A stretch of 20,389 nt of DNA from the NCBI GenBank assembly GCA_003552885.1, contig PUPA01000165.1, positions 1 through 20,389 on the forward strand, read 5' to 3'. Positions 1 through 5,844 of this stretch are shown here, piece by piece. Under the pieces are notes generated by a model. It was not told where the DNA came from, did no database searches, and saw only the letters and a program-made list of their open reading frames with translations. Numbering within the stretch: the first letter of the stretch is position 1; each line of letters starts with the position of its first letter. A program made the translations under genes and the position numbers. This DNA comes from Natrialbaceae archaeon. GTDB taxonomy: Archaea > Halobacteriota > Halobacteria > Halobacteriales > Natrialbaceae.

Positions 1-132
1 GTAGTCCTCGAGCTTCCCGACCGACTCGTACCGTCCCCGGTTGAACCCCAAGGTGTTCTCCTCGACGGCTGGCCCTTCGGTCTCGAGGAAGTGACGGAGC
101 TTCGCGGCTTTCCCCTGCCGGACGTCGCTCAT
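1..132 (-). CDS. lutB: LutB-like iron-sulfur lactate utilisation protein (N-terminal fragment)
   Basis: Only the first 44 codons are in the window; the gene runs off the left edge. The visible residues (MSDVRQGKAAKLRHFLETEG, then a GFNRGRYESV segment) resemble the N-terminus of LutB/YkgF proteins, which carry a LUD domain and a C-terminal ferredoxin-type 4Fe-4S domain. In that family the protein works with LutC, and with LutA or a flavin dehydrogenase, to oxidise lactate to pyruvate. The ATG at 132-130 overlaps the TGA of the upstream lutC in an ATGA, so the two are co-transcribed and probably translationally coupled. The iron-sulfur cysteines would lie outside the window and cannot be checked. 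The assignment rests on the short N-terminal match and on the neighbouring lutC and lctP genes. Confidence 0.72.
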   Translation of the reverse strand, partial: MSDVRQGKAAKLRHFLETEGPAVEENTLGFNRGRYESVGKLEDY

Positions 133-656
133 CGCCGCTCACCTCCCTCGAGGACGACCACGTGGACCTCCTTCGGGCCGTGGGCACCCCGCACGAGCGC
201 GCCCATGTCCGCCGTCGCGCTCGGCCCCGTCGCGAGGATCGAACTCTTGCCGGCCCGTAGCTCGGGGCCCAGCCGCTCCATCGCCGTCCGCATGTCCGGG
301 AGGACGTCCCCGGCGCGTACGACCGGGACGTGCAGGTCGACGAAGAGGCTGACCTGCTCCGTGCCATCGCGCGTCGACGGCAGGGCGACGCTTCCGTAGT
401 CGGCCACGCCGAACCTCGCCGGGGTGACCGAGGTCGTCGCGGCCTCCAGAGTCGCCGGCGTCGGCGCGTCGTCGACCCAGCCGGGCAGCGAGACCGACTC
501 GAACCCCAGGGGGGTTCCGACCGTCGACCCCCGACAGATTCCCTCCAGGGTGTCCTCGAACGCCGCCGGCTCGGCCCGGGTCACCGGCACGTCGAGCTCC
601 GCGAGCGAGGCTTCGAACCGCACGAGCGGCGTGGTGGCTCCTTGTTGGCTGCTCAT
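129..656 (-). CDS. lutC: LutC-like LUD-domain lactate utilisation protein
   Basis: A 175-residue cytoplasmic protein of the LUD (formerly DUF162) family, a usual size for LutC. The C-terminal part has the family hallmark GPSATADMGALVRGAHGP followed by a beta strand (KEVHVVVL). LutC acts with LutB in respiratory oxidation of lactate to pyruvate; its exact chemistry is not well defined. I chose the ATG at 656, giving MSSQQGATTPLVRFEASL. An in-frame ATG at 680 would add eight residues (MYGRVGSD), and neither start has a convincing Shine-Dalgarno site. A weak TATA-like AAATGTAC at about 676-683 would suit a leaderless mRNA from 656. Another candidate promoter lies near 830-840, beside the operator array. 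The gene is divergent from lctP1. Confidence 0.85.
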   Translation of the reverse strand: MSSQQGATTPLVRFEASLAELDVPVTRAEPAAFEDTLEGICRGSTVGTPLGFESVSLPGWVDDAPTPATLEAATTSVTPARFGVADYGSVALPSTRDGTEQVSLFVDLHVPVVRAGDVLPDMRTAMERLGPELRAGKSSILATGPSATADMGALVRGAHGPKEVHVVVLEGGERR

Positions 657-820
657 GTCCGATCCTACGCGGCCGTACATTTCACTGTTCCCCTGGAGAC
701 GCCGACCTAGACGGATCGAGCCGGAGAGGACGGTCTCCGGCGATCCGCCCACGGGGCGAGGGGTGGCCCGCCGACCGCCGCGCACGAGCGAGCCCTCGGT
801 GCGTGTCGGCCACGCAGCCG

Positions 821-898
821 TGATACACGAGTGTAATGGCCAGTGCACTCGTGTAACCCTCCGATACAGTCGTGTGAATCGCCGATACACACGACCGA
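821..898. promoter_or_regulatory. Phased operator array, YACAC-GA-GTGTA type
   Basis: Four related elements begin at 824 (TACAC-GA-GTGTA), 844 (TGCAC-TC-GTGTA), 865 (TACAG-TC-GTGTG) and 886 (TACAC-AC, right half degenerate). The steps are 20, 21 and 21 bp, about two helical turns, so proteins bound here would line up on one DNA face. The same 11-mer ACACGAGTGTA occurs on the promoter of the regulator gene at 3637-3050. The array lies between divergent lutC and lctP1. On the minus strand, CATTACAC at the left edge of the array is a possible TATA box for lutCB. Which gene it controls, and in which direction, is inference. Confidence 0.68.
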
Positions 899-1140
899 AC
901 GGACCGGCGTGTCGGCTCTTCATCCCCACGCTGTGGGCGTCGGGCTGCCACCGTGTCGGTCCGAAACCGGGGGACGTGACCGCGACACACGACTATACGA
1001 CGCCGGAACGCGGCGAAGTGAGCCTCGAAGTTCCCCTGAAACCTACTTCAGCCGGGATAGAGGGTCTGTAAAGCGTGTACAGCACCATCGTCGTCTTCGT
1101 CGAGCCATTTCAACCGTCCCGACCGTTGCACTATCCCATA

Positions 1141-1150
1141 ATTATAAATA
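1141..1150 (+). promoter_or_regulatory. TATA box of lctP1 leader transcript
   Basis: ATTATAAATA stands in an AT-rich island in otherwise GC-rich DNA. Its centre is about 28 nt before the ATG at 1173, so transcription should begin at or within a few nucleotides of that ATG. Confidence 0.75.
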
Positions 1151-1172
1151 CTATATGGATAGCCTTGTATCC

Positions 1173-1259
1173 ATGCCAGACCTGATACACGATGGCATGG
1201 GTGTGGAGGGCTCACCACCGGTACTGAGATCGGGTTTCGGAGGTGGTGGCGGTGGCTAG
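1173..1259 (+). CDS. Upstream leader mini-ORF of lctP1 (28 aa)
   Basis: This short ORF starts MPDLIHDGMG and ends in GFGGGGGG. Its ATG is placed where the TATA box at 1141-1150 predicts the mRNA 5' end, so it would be the leaderless first ORF of the transcript. Its TAG stop (1257-1259) lies 5 nt inside lctP1, which starts at GTG 1252, and its last codons are the lctP1 Shine-Dalgarno region. An in-frame ATG at 1155 would be upstream of the expected transcription start and is less likely. TGATACACGA at 1183-1192 repeats ten bases of the operator array. I recognise no domain. A coupling or leader role is inferred from the same layout at lctP2 and lctP3; translation is not proven. Confidence 0.45.
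   Translation: MPDLIHDGMGVEGSPPVLRSGFGGGGGG
1239..1245 (+). promoter_or_regulatory. Shine-Dalgarno site deciding the lctP1 start
   Basis: GGAGGTG is fully complementary to the archaeal 16S 3' end and lies six bases before GTG 1252. It is inside the leader mini-ORF, so ribosomes translating the leader would pass over it just before lctP1 initiation. Confidence 0.75.
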
Positions 1260-2997
1260 CGCGGTAGAGCTCCTGCTCGCGGCGGCACCGCTTATCATCA
1301 CCGCGGTGTTGCTCGTCGGGTTGCTGTGGCCGGCGACCCGGGCGATGCCGATCGCGTGGGTCGCGGCGCTCGCCGTCGGCTTTTTCGTATGGAATAACGC
1401 TCCAGTCTGGCTCGCCGGCGCGTCGATCGTGGGCGTGATAACGGCCCTGGAGATCCTGTTTATCGTCTTCGGCGCGCTCGTCTTGCTCTACACGCTGATG
1501 CAGGCGGGCGCGTTCGATCGGATCAACGAGGGGTTCGCGGCCGTCTCCGACGACCGGCGGGTCCAGATCGTCCTGCTCGCCTTCTTCCTCGCGACGTTCA
1601 TCGAGGGGGCGGCGGGCTTCGGGACGCCCGCGGCGGTCGTCGCCCCGCTGTTGCTCGCGCTGGGCTTTCCCGCGCTCGCGGCCGTGATCGCCGCGTTGAT
1701 CGGTCACATCATCGCCGTCACCTACGGCGCGGTCGGGACGCCGATCATCGTCGGCATCGAGTCACCGCTCGACGTCTACGAGGCGGACATCGCCGAGGGC
1801 GGGTTCACCGTCGTCGGCTACTCCCAGGAGGTCGCGGCGTGGGCGGCGACCTACCACGCGCTCGTCGGCTTCCTGATGCCGCTTTTCGCCGTCAGCATGG
1901 TGGTGTACTTCTTCGGGGAGGAACGGTCACTCAAGCCCGCGTTCAGCGTCGCACCGCTGTGTCTGTTCGCGGGCATCGTCTTCGCGATCCCCTACTGGGC
2001 CTCGGCCTGGTTCATCACCGCCGAGTTCCCGTCGCTGATCGGCGCGATGGTCGGTGGCGCGATCACGGTTGCGGTGCTCCAGGCGGGCTACTTGCTTCCG
2101 GACGACGAGTGGGACTTCCCACCCAGAGAGGAGTGGCCCGACTACTGGGTCGGCACGATCGAACCGGGCGGAGAGGAGGTCGACGCCGCGATCGACGACA
2201 CCGAGTCGATGTCGCTGCTGAAGGCGTGGGCGCCGTACATCATCCTGGTCATCCTGCTCGTCGTGACTCGAGTCAACGACACCATCTCCGAGTTCATCAC
2301 TGACCCCGAGCTCGGCGTCACGCTCGACACCGCGATCGGCGAGTTCGGCATCGGCGTCCTCCTGCAGTGGAACGACATCCTGGGGACCGGACTGGCGGAC
2401 AGCATCTCGTGGGTGAACGTCCCCGGCTTCTGGCTGTTCCTCAGTGCGGTGATCGCGATCCCGCTGTTCGGCATGAGCGGCCAGGAGGTCAAAGACGCCT
2501 GGGCCGAGGCCGGACAGAAGCTGATCTCGCCGCTGATCGCGCTCGTGTTCGTCATCGCGATGGTGCAGGTGATGCTCCAGTCGGGCAACTACGAGGCAGC
2601 GGCTCTCGAAGAGAGCATGATCGAGGTGCTCGCGATCGCGACGGCGAACGCAACCGGCGTGATCTACCCAGGTATCGCGGCACTGATCGGCGCGCTCGGG
2701 GCGGCGATGACCGGCTCGAACACCGTCAGCAACATCACGTTCGCCGGCTTCCAGTTCACGGCCGCCCAGGAGCTCGGACTGCCGACACAGATCCTCGTCG
2801 GCGCACAGGCGGTCGGGGGCGCCATCGGGAACCTGGTGGCGATCCACAACGTCGTCGCCGCGCTGGCGACCGTCGGGCTGGTCGGCCAGGAGGGGCGGGT
2901 GATGCGGCTCAACCTCATCCCGCTTTTCTACTACGCCATATTCGTCGGCTTCTGGGCGTTGCTGTTCTCCTACGTCCTGTTCCCCGGGGCCTTCTGA
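1252..2997 (+). CDS. lctP: L-lactate permease family transporter, copy 1
   Basis: A 581-residue polytopic membrane protein of the LctP family (TC 2.A.14), which imports lactate and sometimes glycolate with protons or sodium. The N-terminus shows the family pattern LLVGLLWPATRAMPIAW. The highly conserved core is ATFIEGAAGFGTPAAVVAPL followed by AYGAVGTPIIVG-like sequence, here TYGAVGTPIIVGIE. The C-terminal part has GSNTVSNITF and GNLVAIHNVVAALATVGL. The length is normal. I chose GTG 1252 because GGAGGTG at 1239-1245 sits six bases upstream; a GTG at 1243 in the same frame would lie inside that site. It is preceded by an overlapping leader ORF and diverges from lutCB, which supports a role in lactate uptake. 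Substrate and stereospecificity cannot be read from the sequence. Confidence 0.93.
   Translation: MASAVELLLAAAPLIITAVLLVGLLWPATRAMPIAWVAALAVGFFVWNNAPVWLAGASIVGVITALEILFIVFGALVLLYTLMQAGAFDRINEGFAAVSDDRRVQIVLLAFFLATFIEGAAGFGTPAAVVAPLLLALGFPALAAVIAALIGHIIAVTYGAVGTPIIVGIESPLDVYEADIAEGGFTVVGYSQEVAAWAATYHALVGFLMPLFAVSMVVYFFGEERSLKPAFSVAPLCLFAGIVFAIPYWASAWFITAEFPSLIGAMVGGAITVAVLQAGYLLPDDEWDFPPREEWPDYWVGTIEPGGEEVDAAIDDTESMSLLKAWAPYIILVILLVVTRVNDTISEFITDPELGVTLDTAIGEFGIGVLLQWNDILGTGLADSISWVNVPGFWLFLSAVIAIPLFGMSGQEVKDAWAEAGQKLISPLIALVFVIAMVQVMLQSGNYEAAALEESMIEVLAIATANATGVIYPGIAALIGALGAAMTGSNTVSNITFAGFQFTAAQELGLPTQILVGAQAVGGAIGNLVAIHNVVAALATVGLVGQEGRVMRLNLIPLFYYAIFVGFWALLFSYVLFPGAF
1529..1616 (+). repeat. 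88-nt exact repeat shared with lctP3 (6118-6205)
   Basis: Identical at all positions to lctP3 over the segment coding for GFAAVSDDRRVQIVLLAFFL and onward. lctP2 differs in the first part of this segment (it reads GFATISEDRR). Confidence 0.85.
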
Positions 2998-3030
2998 CCG
3001 TCCGGGGGTTCGCTCTCACGTGACCGTTCC

Positions 3031-3036
3031 GTTTTT
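3031..3036 (+). terminator. T-run terminator after lctP1
   Basis: Six T residues lie 34 nt after the lctP1 stop codon, in the short gap before the convergent regulator gene. Archaeal termination is driven by such T-tracts without a hairpin. Confidence 0.5.
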
Positions 3037-3049
3037 TCGACCCGACCGC

Positions 3050-3637
3050 TCAGCCGAGCGTCGGCCTGAACCGGTGGCCGCCGAGGAACGTCCAGATGTG
3101 ACCGCGCTCGTTGGGCGGATCGACGCCCGGTAGCTCCTTCAAGGCCGGCTGGATCGCGTTCCACCACCCCTCGCGGCTCTCGAACCCCGCCGAGTGCTCG
3201 GGGTAGACGTTCTCGAGGAACTCCGACTTCCGGGCGCTCGGGTTCTCGATCAGGTACTCGTAGGCGGCGAGCAACGCGGCCCGTCGTCGCTCCAGCGTCT
3301 CCCCGTCGCCCGGCAACTCGACCTCCTCGACGACCTGCCTGACCGCCCGTGTGGCTCGTCGCTCCCGGGTTCCGAGCGCTCCGTCGGCGCCGGCCGGTCG
3401 TTCGATCGGGACCCACCACACCCGACTGCGGGCCCCGACCTTCCGGGTCCGAAGCTCGCCAGTCTCGACGAGCTCGTTTAGCTTGTTGTGTGCCGTCCGT
3501 CGGGAGCAATCGAGCGCCTCCATCACGTCGGCTGCCGTCAGCGGTCGTCCGTGATCCTCCCGCGCCTCGAAGGCCTCGAGTGCGGCCTCCGGCGGGATCC
3601 GGCCGGTGTACTGGCCGTGGTCGTTCCGGTCGGGCAT
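3050..3637 (-). CDS. Winged-helix transcriptional regulator, probable lactate-locus regulator
   Basis: A 195-residue protein. Residues about 31-76 form a winged helix-turn-helix: PLTAADVMEALDCSRRTAHN as helices, then LVETGELRTRKVGARSRVWW as recognition helix end and wing. Residues about 115-190 form a second domain I do not recognise (YEYLIENPSARKSEFLENVY, then a WW-containing helix and GHIWTFLGGHRF). It may sense a ligand, but that is a guess. I chose ATG 3637 because a TATA box is centred 26 nt upstream, giving a leaderless mRNA. The frame stays open further upstream, but those codons cross the promoter. The gene lies between lctP1 and lctP2, and the repeat on its promoter recurs between lutC and lctP1. 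Autoregulation and control of the lactate genes are inferred. Confidence 0.82.
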   Translation of the reverse strand: MPDRNDHGQYTGRIPPEAALEAFEAREDHGRPLTAADVMEALDCSRRTAHNKLNELVETGELRTRKVGARSRVWWVPIERPAGADGALGTRERRATRAVRQVVEEVELPGDGETLERRRAALLAAYEYLIENPSARKSEFLENVYPEHSAGFESREGWWNAIQPALKELPGVDPPNERGHIWTFLGGHRFRPTLG

Positions 3638-3650
3638 GCCACAAGCTGTG

Positions 3651-3662
3651 CACACGAGTGTA
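3651..3662. promoter_or_regulatory. Operator-like inverted repeat at the regulator promoter
   Basis: CACAC-GA-GTGTA matches the element at 824-835 in 11 of 12 positions. It sits between the regulator's TATA box and its transcription start, where a bound protein would block initiation. This is a typical place for autorepression. The link to this regulator is inferred from the shared site. Confidence 0.65.
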
Positions 3663-3665
3663 TAA
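3660..3665 (-). promoter_or_regulatory. TATA box of the regulator gene
   Basis: Read on the minus strand this is TTATAC, centred 26 nt before the ATG at 3637, which predicts a leaderless transcript. The operator-like repeat at 3651-3662 overlaps its downstream edge. Confidence 0.75.
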
Positions 3666-3728
3666 CGTTTTCCACGCCGTCGGCGAGGGTCGGCCGACGA
3701 CGTGCCGTGATCGGTCGGGGCGGACCGG

Positions 3729-3741
3729 CAGTTATAAACTG
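3729..3741 (+). promoter_or_regulatory. TATA box of lctP2 leader, inside a palindrome
   Basis: TTATAAA at 3732-3738 is centred about 32 nt before the leader ATG at 3767. It is embedded in CAGTT-ATA-AACTG, an inverted repeat with perfect 5-bp arms, so a dimeric factor could compete with TBP here. No YACAC-type full site is seen at this promoter. Confidence 0.6.
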
Positions 3742-3766
3742 GTCTCGACGTACCGTTAGCTACGCC

Positions 3767-3826
3767 ATGTCGGGGCCGGGACGCAACTCTCAGGACGAGC
3801 TGGCCCGATCCGCGGGACGGAGGTGA
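3767..3826 (+). CDS. Upstream leader mini-ORF of lctP2 (19 aa)
   Basis: It encodes MSGPGRNSQDELARSAGRR, with no recognisable domain or signal peptide. The ATG follows the TATA box by about 32 nt, so the mRNA would begin only a few bases before it. Its TGA (3824-3826) is the end of the lctP2 Shine-Dalgarno sequence GGAGGTGA, and lctP2 starts four bases later. Ribosomes ending the leader would be placed directly on the lctP2 start. Leader and coupling function are inferred from the repeated architecture, not proven. Confidence 0.45.
   Translation: MSGPGRNSQDELARSAGRR
3819..3826 (+). promoter_or_regulatory. Shine-Dalgarno site deciding the lctP2 start
   Basis: GGAGGTGA lies four bases before GTG 3831 and contains the stop codon of the leader mini-ORF. 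Confidence 0.78.
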
Positions 3827-3830
3827 GTCC

Positions 3831-5606
3831 GTGGTCGGAGTCATCGACGTCCTCGTCGCCGCGACGCCGCTTTTCGTCGTGGGATTCTTACTCGTCGGGT
3901 TGCTGTGGCCGGCGACGCGGGCGATGCCGATCGCGTGGCTCGCCGCCCTCGCCGTGGGCTATCTCGTCTGGGAGGTGCCGGTCGCCTGGCTCGTCGCGGC
4001 CACGATCGAGGGCGTGATCGTCGCCGTCCAGATCCTCTGGATCGTCTTCGGAGCGCTCGTCTTACTCTACACGATGTTGCGCGCCGGCGCGTTCACCGCG
4101 CTCAACCGTGGCTTCGCGACGATCAGCGAGGACCGGCGGGTCCAGATCGTCCTGCTCGCCTTCTTCCTCTCGACGCTGATCGAGGGGGCGGCGGGGTTCG
4201 GGACGCCCGCGGCGGTCGTCGCCCCGTTGTTGCTCGCACTCGGCTTCCCGGCGCTCGCGGCGGTGGTCGCCGCGTTGATCGGCCACATCATCGCCGTCAC
4301 CTACGGCGCGGTCGGGACGCCGATCATCGTCGGCATCGTCGAACCGATGGCGGGCGTCTCCGGGATTCAGGACTCGCTCGCCGACGAGGGGATGACGGCG
4401 ACGGAGTTCGGCGTGAACGTGGCGGCGTGGGCGGCGACCTACCACGCGCTCGCGGGCTTTCTGATGCCCCTTTTCACCGTCGGGATGGTCGTCTACTTCT
4501 TCGGCGAGGAGCGGACGATCAGGCCCGCCCTCGAGGTGTGGCCGCTGTGTCTGTTCGCCGGGGTCGCCTTCGCCGTTCCCTACTGGGCGTCGGCGTGGTT
4601 CATCAGCGCGGAGTTTCCGGCCCTGATCGGGTCGACCGTCGGTGCGATCGTCGTGGTCGGAACGCTCCGGGCGGGTTATCTCCACCCCAAGAGAAACTGG
4701 GAGTTCCCACCCAGAAAGGAGTGGCCCGACCACTGGAGCGGCTCGATCCACCCGGCAGACGTCCGGACCGCCCTCGAGACCGGGAGGTCGGTCTCGTTCG
4801 CGAGGGCGTGGTCGCCGTATCTCGTCTTGCTCGTCTTGCTCGTGGTGACCCGGACGGTGGAGCCGCTGTCGGCGCTCTTACGCGGGGAGTCGGTGCGGAT
4901 CTTCCAGCGGACGGTTTCGACGACCCTCGGGACGGTAGAGACCGACGTCGGCGAGTTCACCGTCGGTCTGTTGCGCTTCGAGTGGGGATCGATCCTCGGT
5001 ACCGGGATCGAAAACGGGATCGACTTCACGTACGTCCCGGGGATGTGGCTGCTCGTGAGTGCGCTGGCGTGTCTCCCGATCTTCGGGCTCTCGGCGCGGG
5101 GGGCGGCGAGCGCCTGGGCGGAGGCCGCCCGGAAGCTGGTCTCGCCGCTGATCGCACTCGTGTTCGTCCTCGCGATGGTCCAGGTGATGCTCCAGTCGGG
5201 CGCCCACGCCGAGGACGTAGACAGCATGATCGTCGTGCTGGCGACGGCGACCGCCGGCGTCCTGGGGCCGGCGTACCCGTTCGTCGCCGCGTTGATCGGC
5301 GCACTCGGGGCGGCACTCGTGGGTTCGAACACCGTCAGCAACCTCACGTTCGGCCCCTTCCAGTTCGTCGCAGCCGAGACCCTCGACATCTCCCGGGAGC
5401 TGACCGTCGGCGCGCAGGCGGTCGGCGGCGCGATCGGAAATCTGGTCGCGATCCACAACGTCGTCGCCGCGCTGGCGACCGTCGGCCTCGTCGGCCAGGA
5501 GGGACGGGTGATCCGGCTGAACCTCCTCCCGCTCGTCTACTACACGGTCGTCGCAGGCGTCTGGACCGTCCTGTTCGCCTACGTGCTCTTTCCGACCGTC
5601 TTCTGA
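3831..5606 (+). CDS. lctP: L-lactate permease family transporter, copy 2
   Basis: A 591-residue LctP-family membrane transporter, collinear with the other two copies. It has the conserved STLIEGAAGFGTPAAVVAPL core and TYGAVGTPIIVGIV, and ends with GNLVAIHNVVAALATVGL and a final hydrophobic helix ending LFPTVF. It differs from copy 1 mainly in a loop near residues 305-385. There copy 2 has a longer, more basic segment (around ALLRGESVRIFQRTVSTTL). GTG 3831 is set by the strong GGAGGTGA site. The gene is divergent from the regulator and is followed 155 bp later by the leader of lctP3. Long stretches are DNA-identical with lctP3. Lactate or a related 2-hydroxy acid is the likely substrate; how the three copies differ is unknown. 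Confidence 0.92.
   Translation: MVGVIDVLVAATPLFVVGFLLVGLLWPATRAMPIAWLAALAVGYLVWEVPVAWLVAATIEGVIVAVQILWIVFGALVLLYTMLRAGAFTALNRGFATISEDRRVQIVLLAFFLSTLIEGAAGFGTPAAVVAPLLLALGFPALAAVVAALIGHIIAVTYGAVGTPIIVGIVEPMAGVSGIQDSLADEGMTATEFGVNVAAWAATYHALAGFLMPLFTVGMVVYFFGEERTIRPALEVWPLCLFAGVAFAVPYWASAWFISAEFPALIGSTVGAIVVVGTLRAGYLHPKRNWEFPPRKEWPDHWSGSIHPADVRTALETGRSVSFARAWSPYLVLLVLLVVTRTVEPLSALLRGESVRIFQRTVSTTLGTVETDVGEFTVGLLRFEWGSILGTGIENGIDFTYVPGMWLLVSALACLPIFGLSARGAASAWAEAARKLVSPLIALVFVLAMVQVMLQSGAHAEDVDSMIVVLATATAGVLGPAYPFVAALIGALGAALVGSNTVSNLTFGPFQFVAAETLDISRELTVGAQAVGGAIGNLVAIHNVVAALATVGLVGQEGRVIRLNLLPLVYYTVVAGVWTVLFAYVLFPTVF
4179..4274 (+). repeat. 96-nt exact repeat shared with lctP3 (6189-6284)
   Basis: Every base matches, including synonymous third positions, whereas lctP1 differs at several synonymous sites in the same segment. 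It encodes the GAAGFGTPAAVVAPL core. This points to recent gene conversion or duplication between copies 2 and 3. Confidence 0.85.
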
Positions 5607-5726
5607 CCGGACCCTTCGGGCGTCCCGTTACGGGAGACGTACGCCCCTCTCAAATGAAATACCAGAAACGTAATCATCTAACCGATAAATAACGAATTAT
5701 GTGCGCTTTTTGGCGCGTAAATCAGA

Positions 5727-5736
5727 AAATATACAC
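5727..5736 (+). promoter_or_regulatory. TATA box of lctP3 leader, with TACAC half-site
   Basis: AAAATATACA lies in an AT-rich island (about 5650-5740) and is centred about 30 nt before the leader ATG at 5761. It runs into TACAC-AC at 5732-5738, which matches the left part of the fourth array element (886). This may be a half operator. Confidence 0.6.
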
Positions 5737-5760
5737 ACCAGTTCCCGAAACGCCCACCCG

Positions 5761-5844
5761 ATGTTCAGTTCGAACTCCGGTGACGCGTCGAGTGACCGTC
5801 GATCACCACGAACGGACGACAGCGGGCGAGAAGCCGACGAATGA
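5761..5844 (+). CDS. Upstream leader mini-ORF of lctP3 (27 aa)
   Basis: It begins MFSSNSGDASS and ends SGREADE: hydrophilic, with no recognised domain. Its ATG is about 30 nt after the TATA-like box at 5727-5736, so it should be the first ORF of a leaderless or nearly leaderless mRNA. Its TGA overlaps the lctP3 ATG as ATGA (5841-5844). lctP3 itself has no good Shine-Dalgarno site, so coupling to this ORF could be how lctP3 is started. The three leader peptides do not resemble each other, so position rather than peptide sequence appears to matter. Translation is inferred. Confidence 0.45.
   Translation: MFSSNSGDASSDRRSPRTDDSGREADE

Larger units (their letters stand above)
657..1172. promoter_or_regulatory. 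Intergenic control region between lutC and lctP1
   Basis: About 515 bases with no credible gene apart from the leader ORF beginning at 1173. It holds the operator array (821-898), a small stem CCCAC-GCT-GTGGG at 925-937, a CTATAC element near 993-998, a GTGTAC at about 1075-1080, and the AT-rich lctP1 promoter (1139-1156). The open frames crossing it in several directions are what GC-rich DNA gives by chance and show no recognisable protein. Confidence 0.6.

Noticed and set aside
821..898. CRISPR array from the repeated TACAC elements
   Set aside because: The units are only about 12 bp with 8-9 bp between them, degenerate, and there are no cas genes; an operator array fits better.
657..929. 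N-terminal extension of lutC to 929
   Set aside because: The extra residues are Arg/Tyr-rich, unlike LUD proteins, and would translate through the operator array. The family start fits ATG 656 (or 680).
424..1071. Plus-strand open frame of 215 codons over lutC and the gap
   Set aside because: It crosses lutC on the opposite strand and the operator array, has no recognisable protein features and no promoter.
3638..3844. N-terminal extension of the regulator to 3844
   Set aside because: It would place the start inside lctP2 and read through the TATA box and operator; the leaderless start at 3637 is well supported.
5701..5720. GCGC-TTTTTG-GCGC hairpin as terminator of lctP2
   Set aside because: The stem is only four pairs and lies about 100 nt after the lctP2 stop; the T-run is in the loop. 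Not strong enough to call.
5648..5740. AT-rich island before lctP3 as a possible mobile-element remnant or att site
   Set aside because: No transposase fragment, tRNA end or flanking direct repeat is visible. An AT-rich promoter region explains it.
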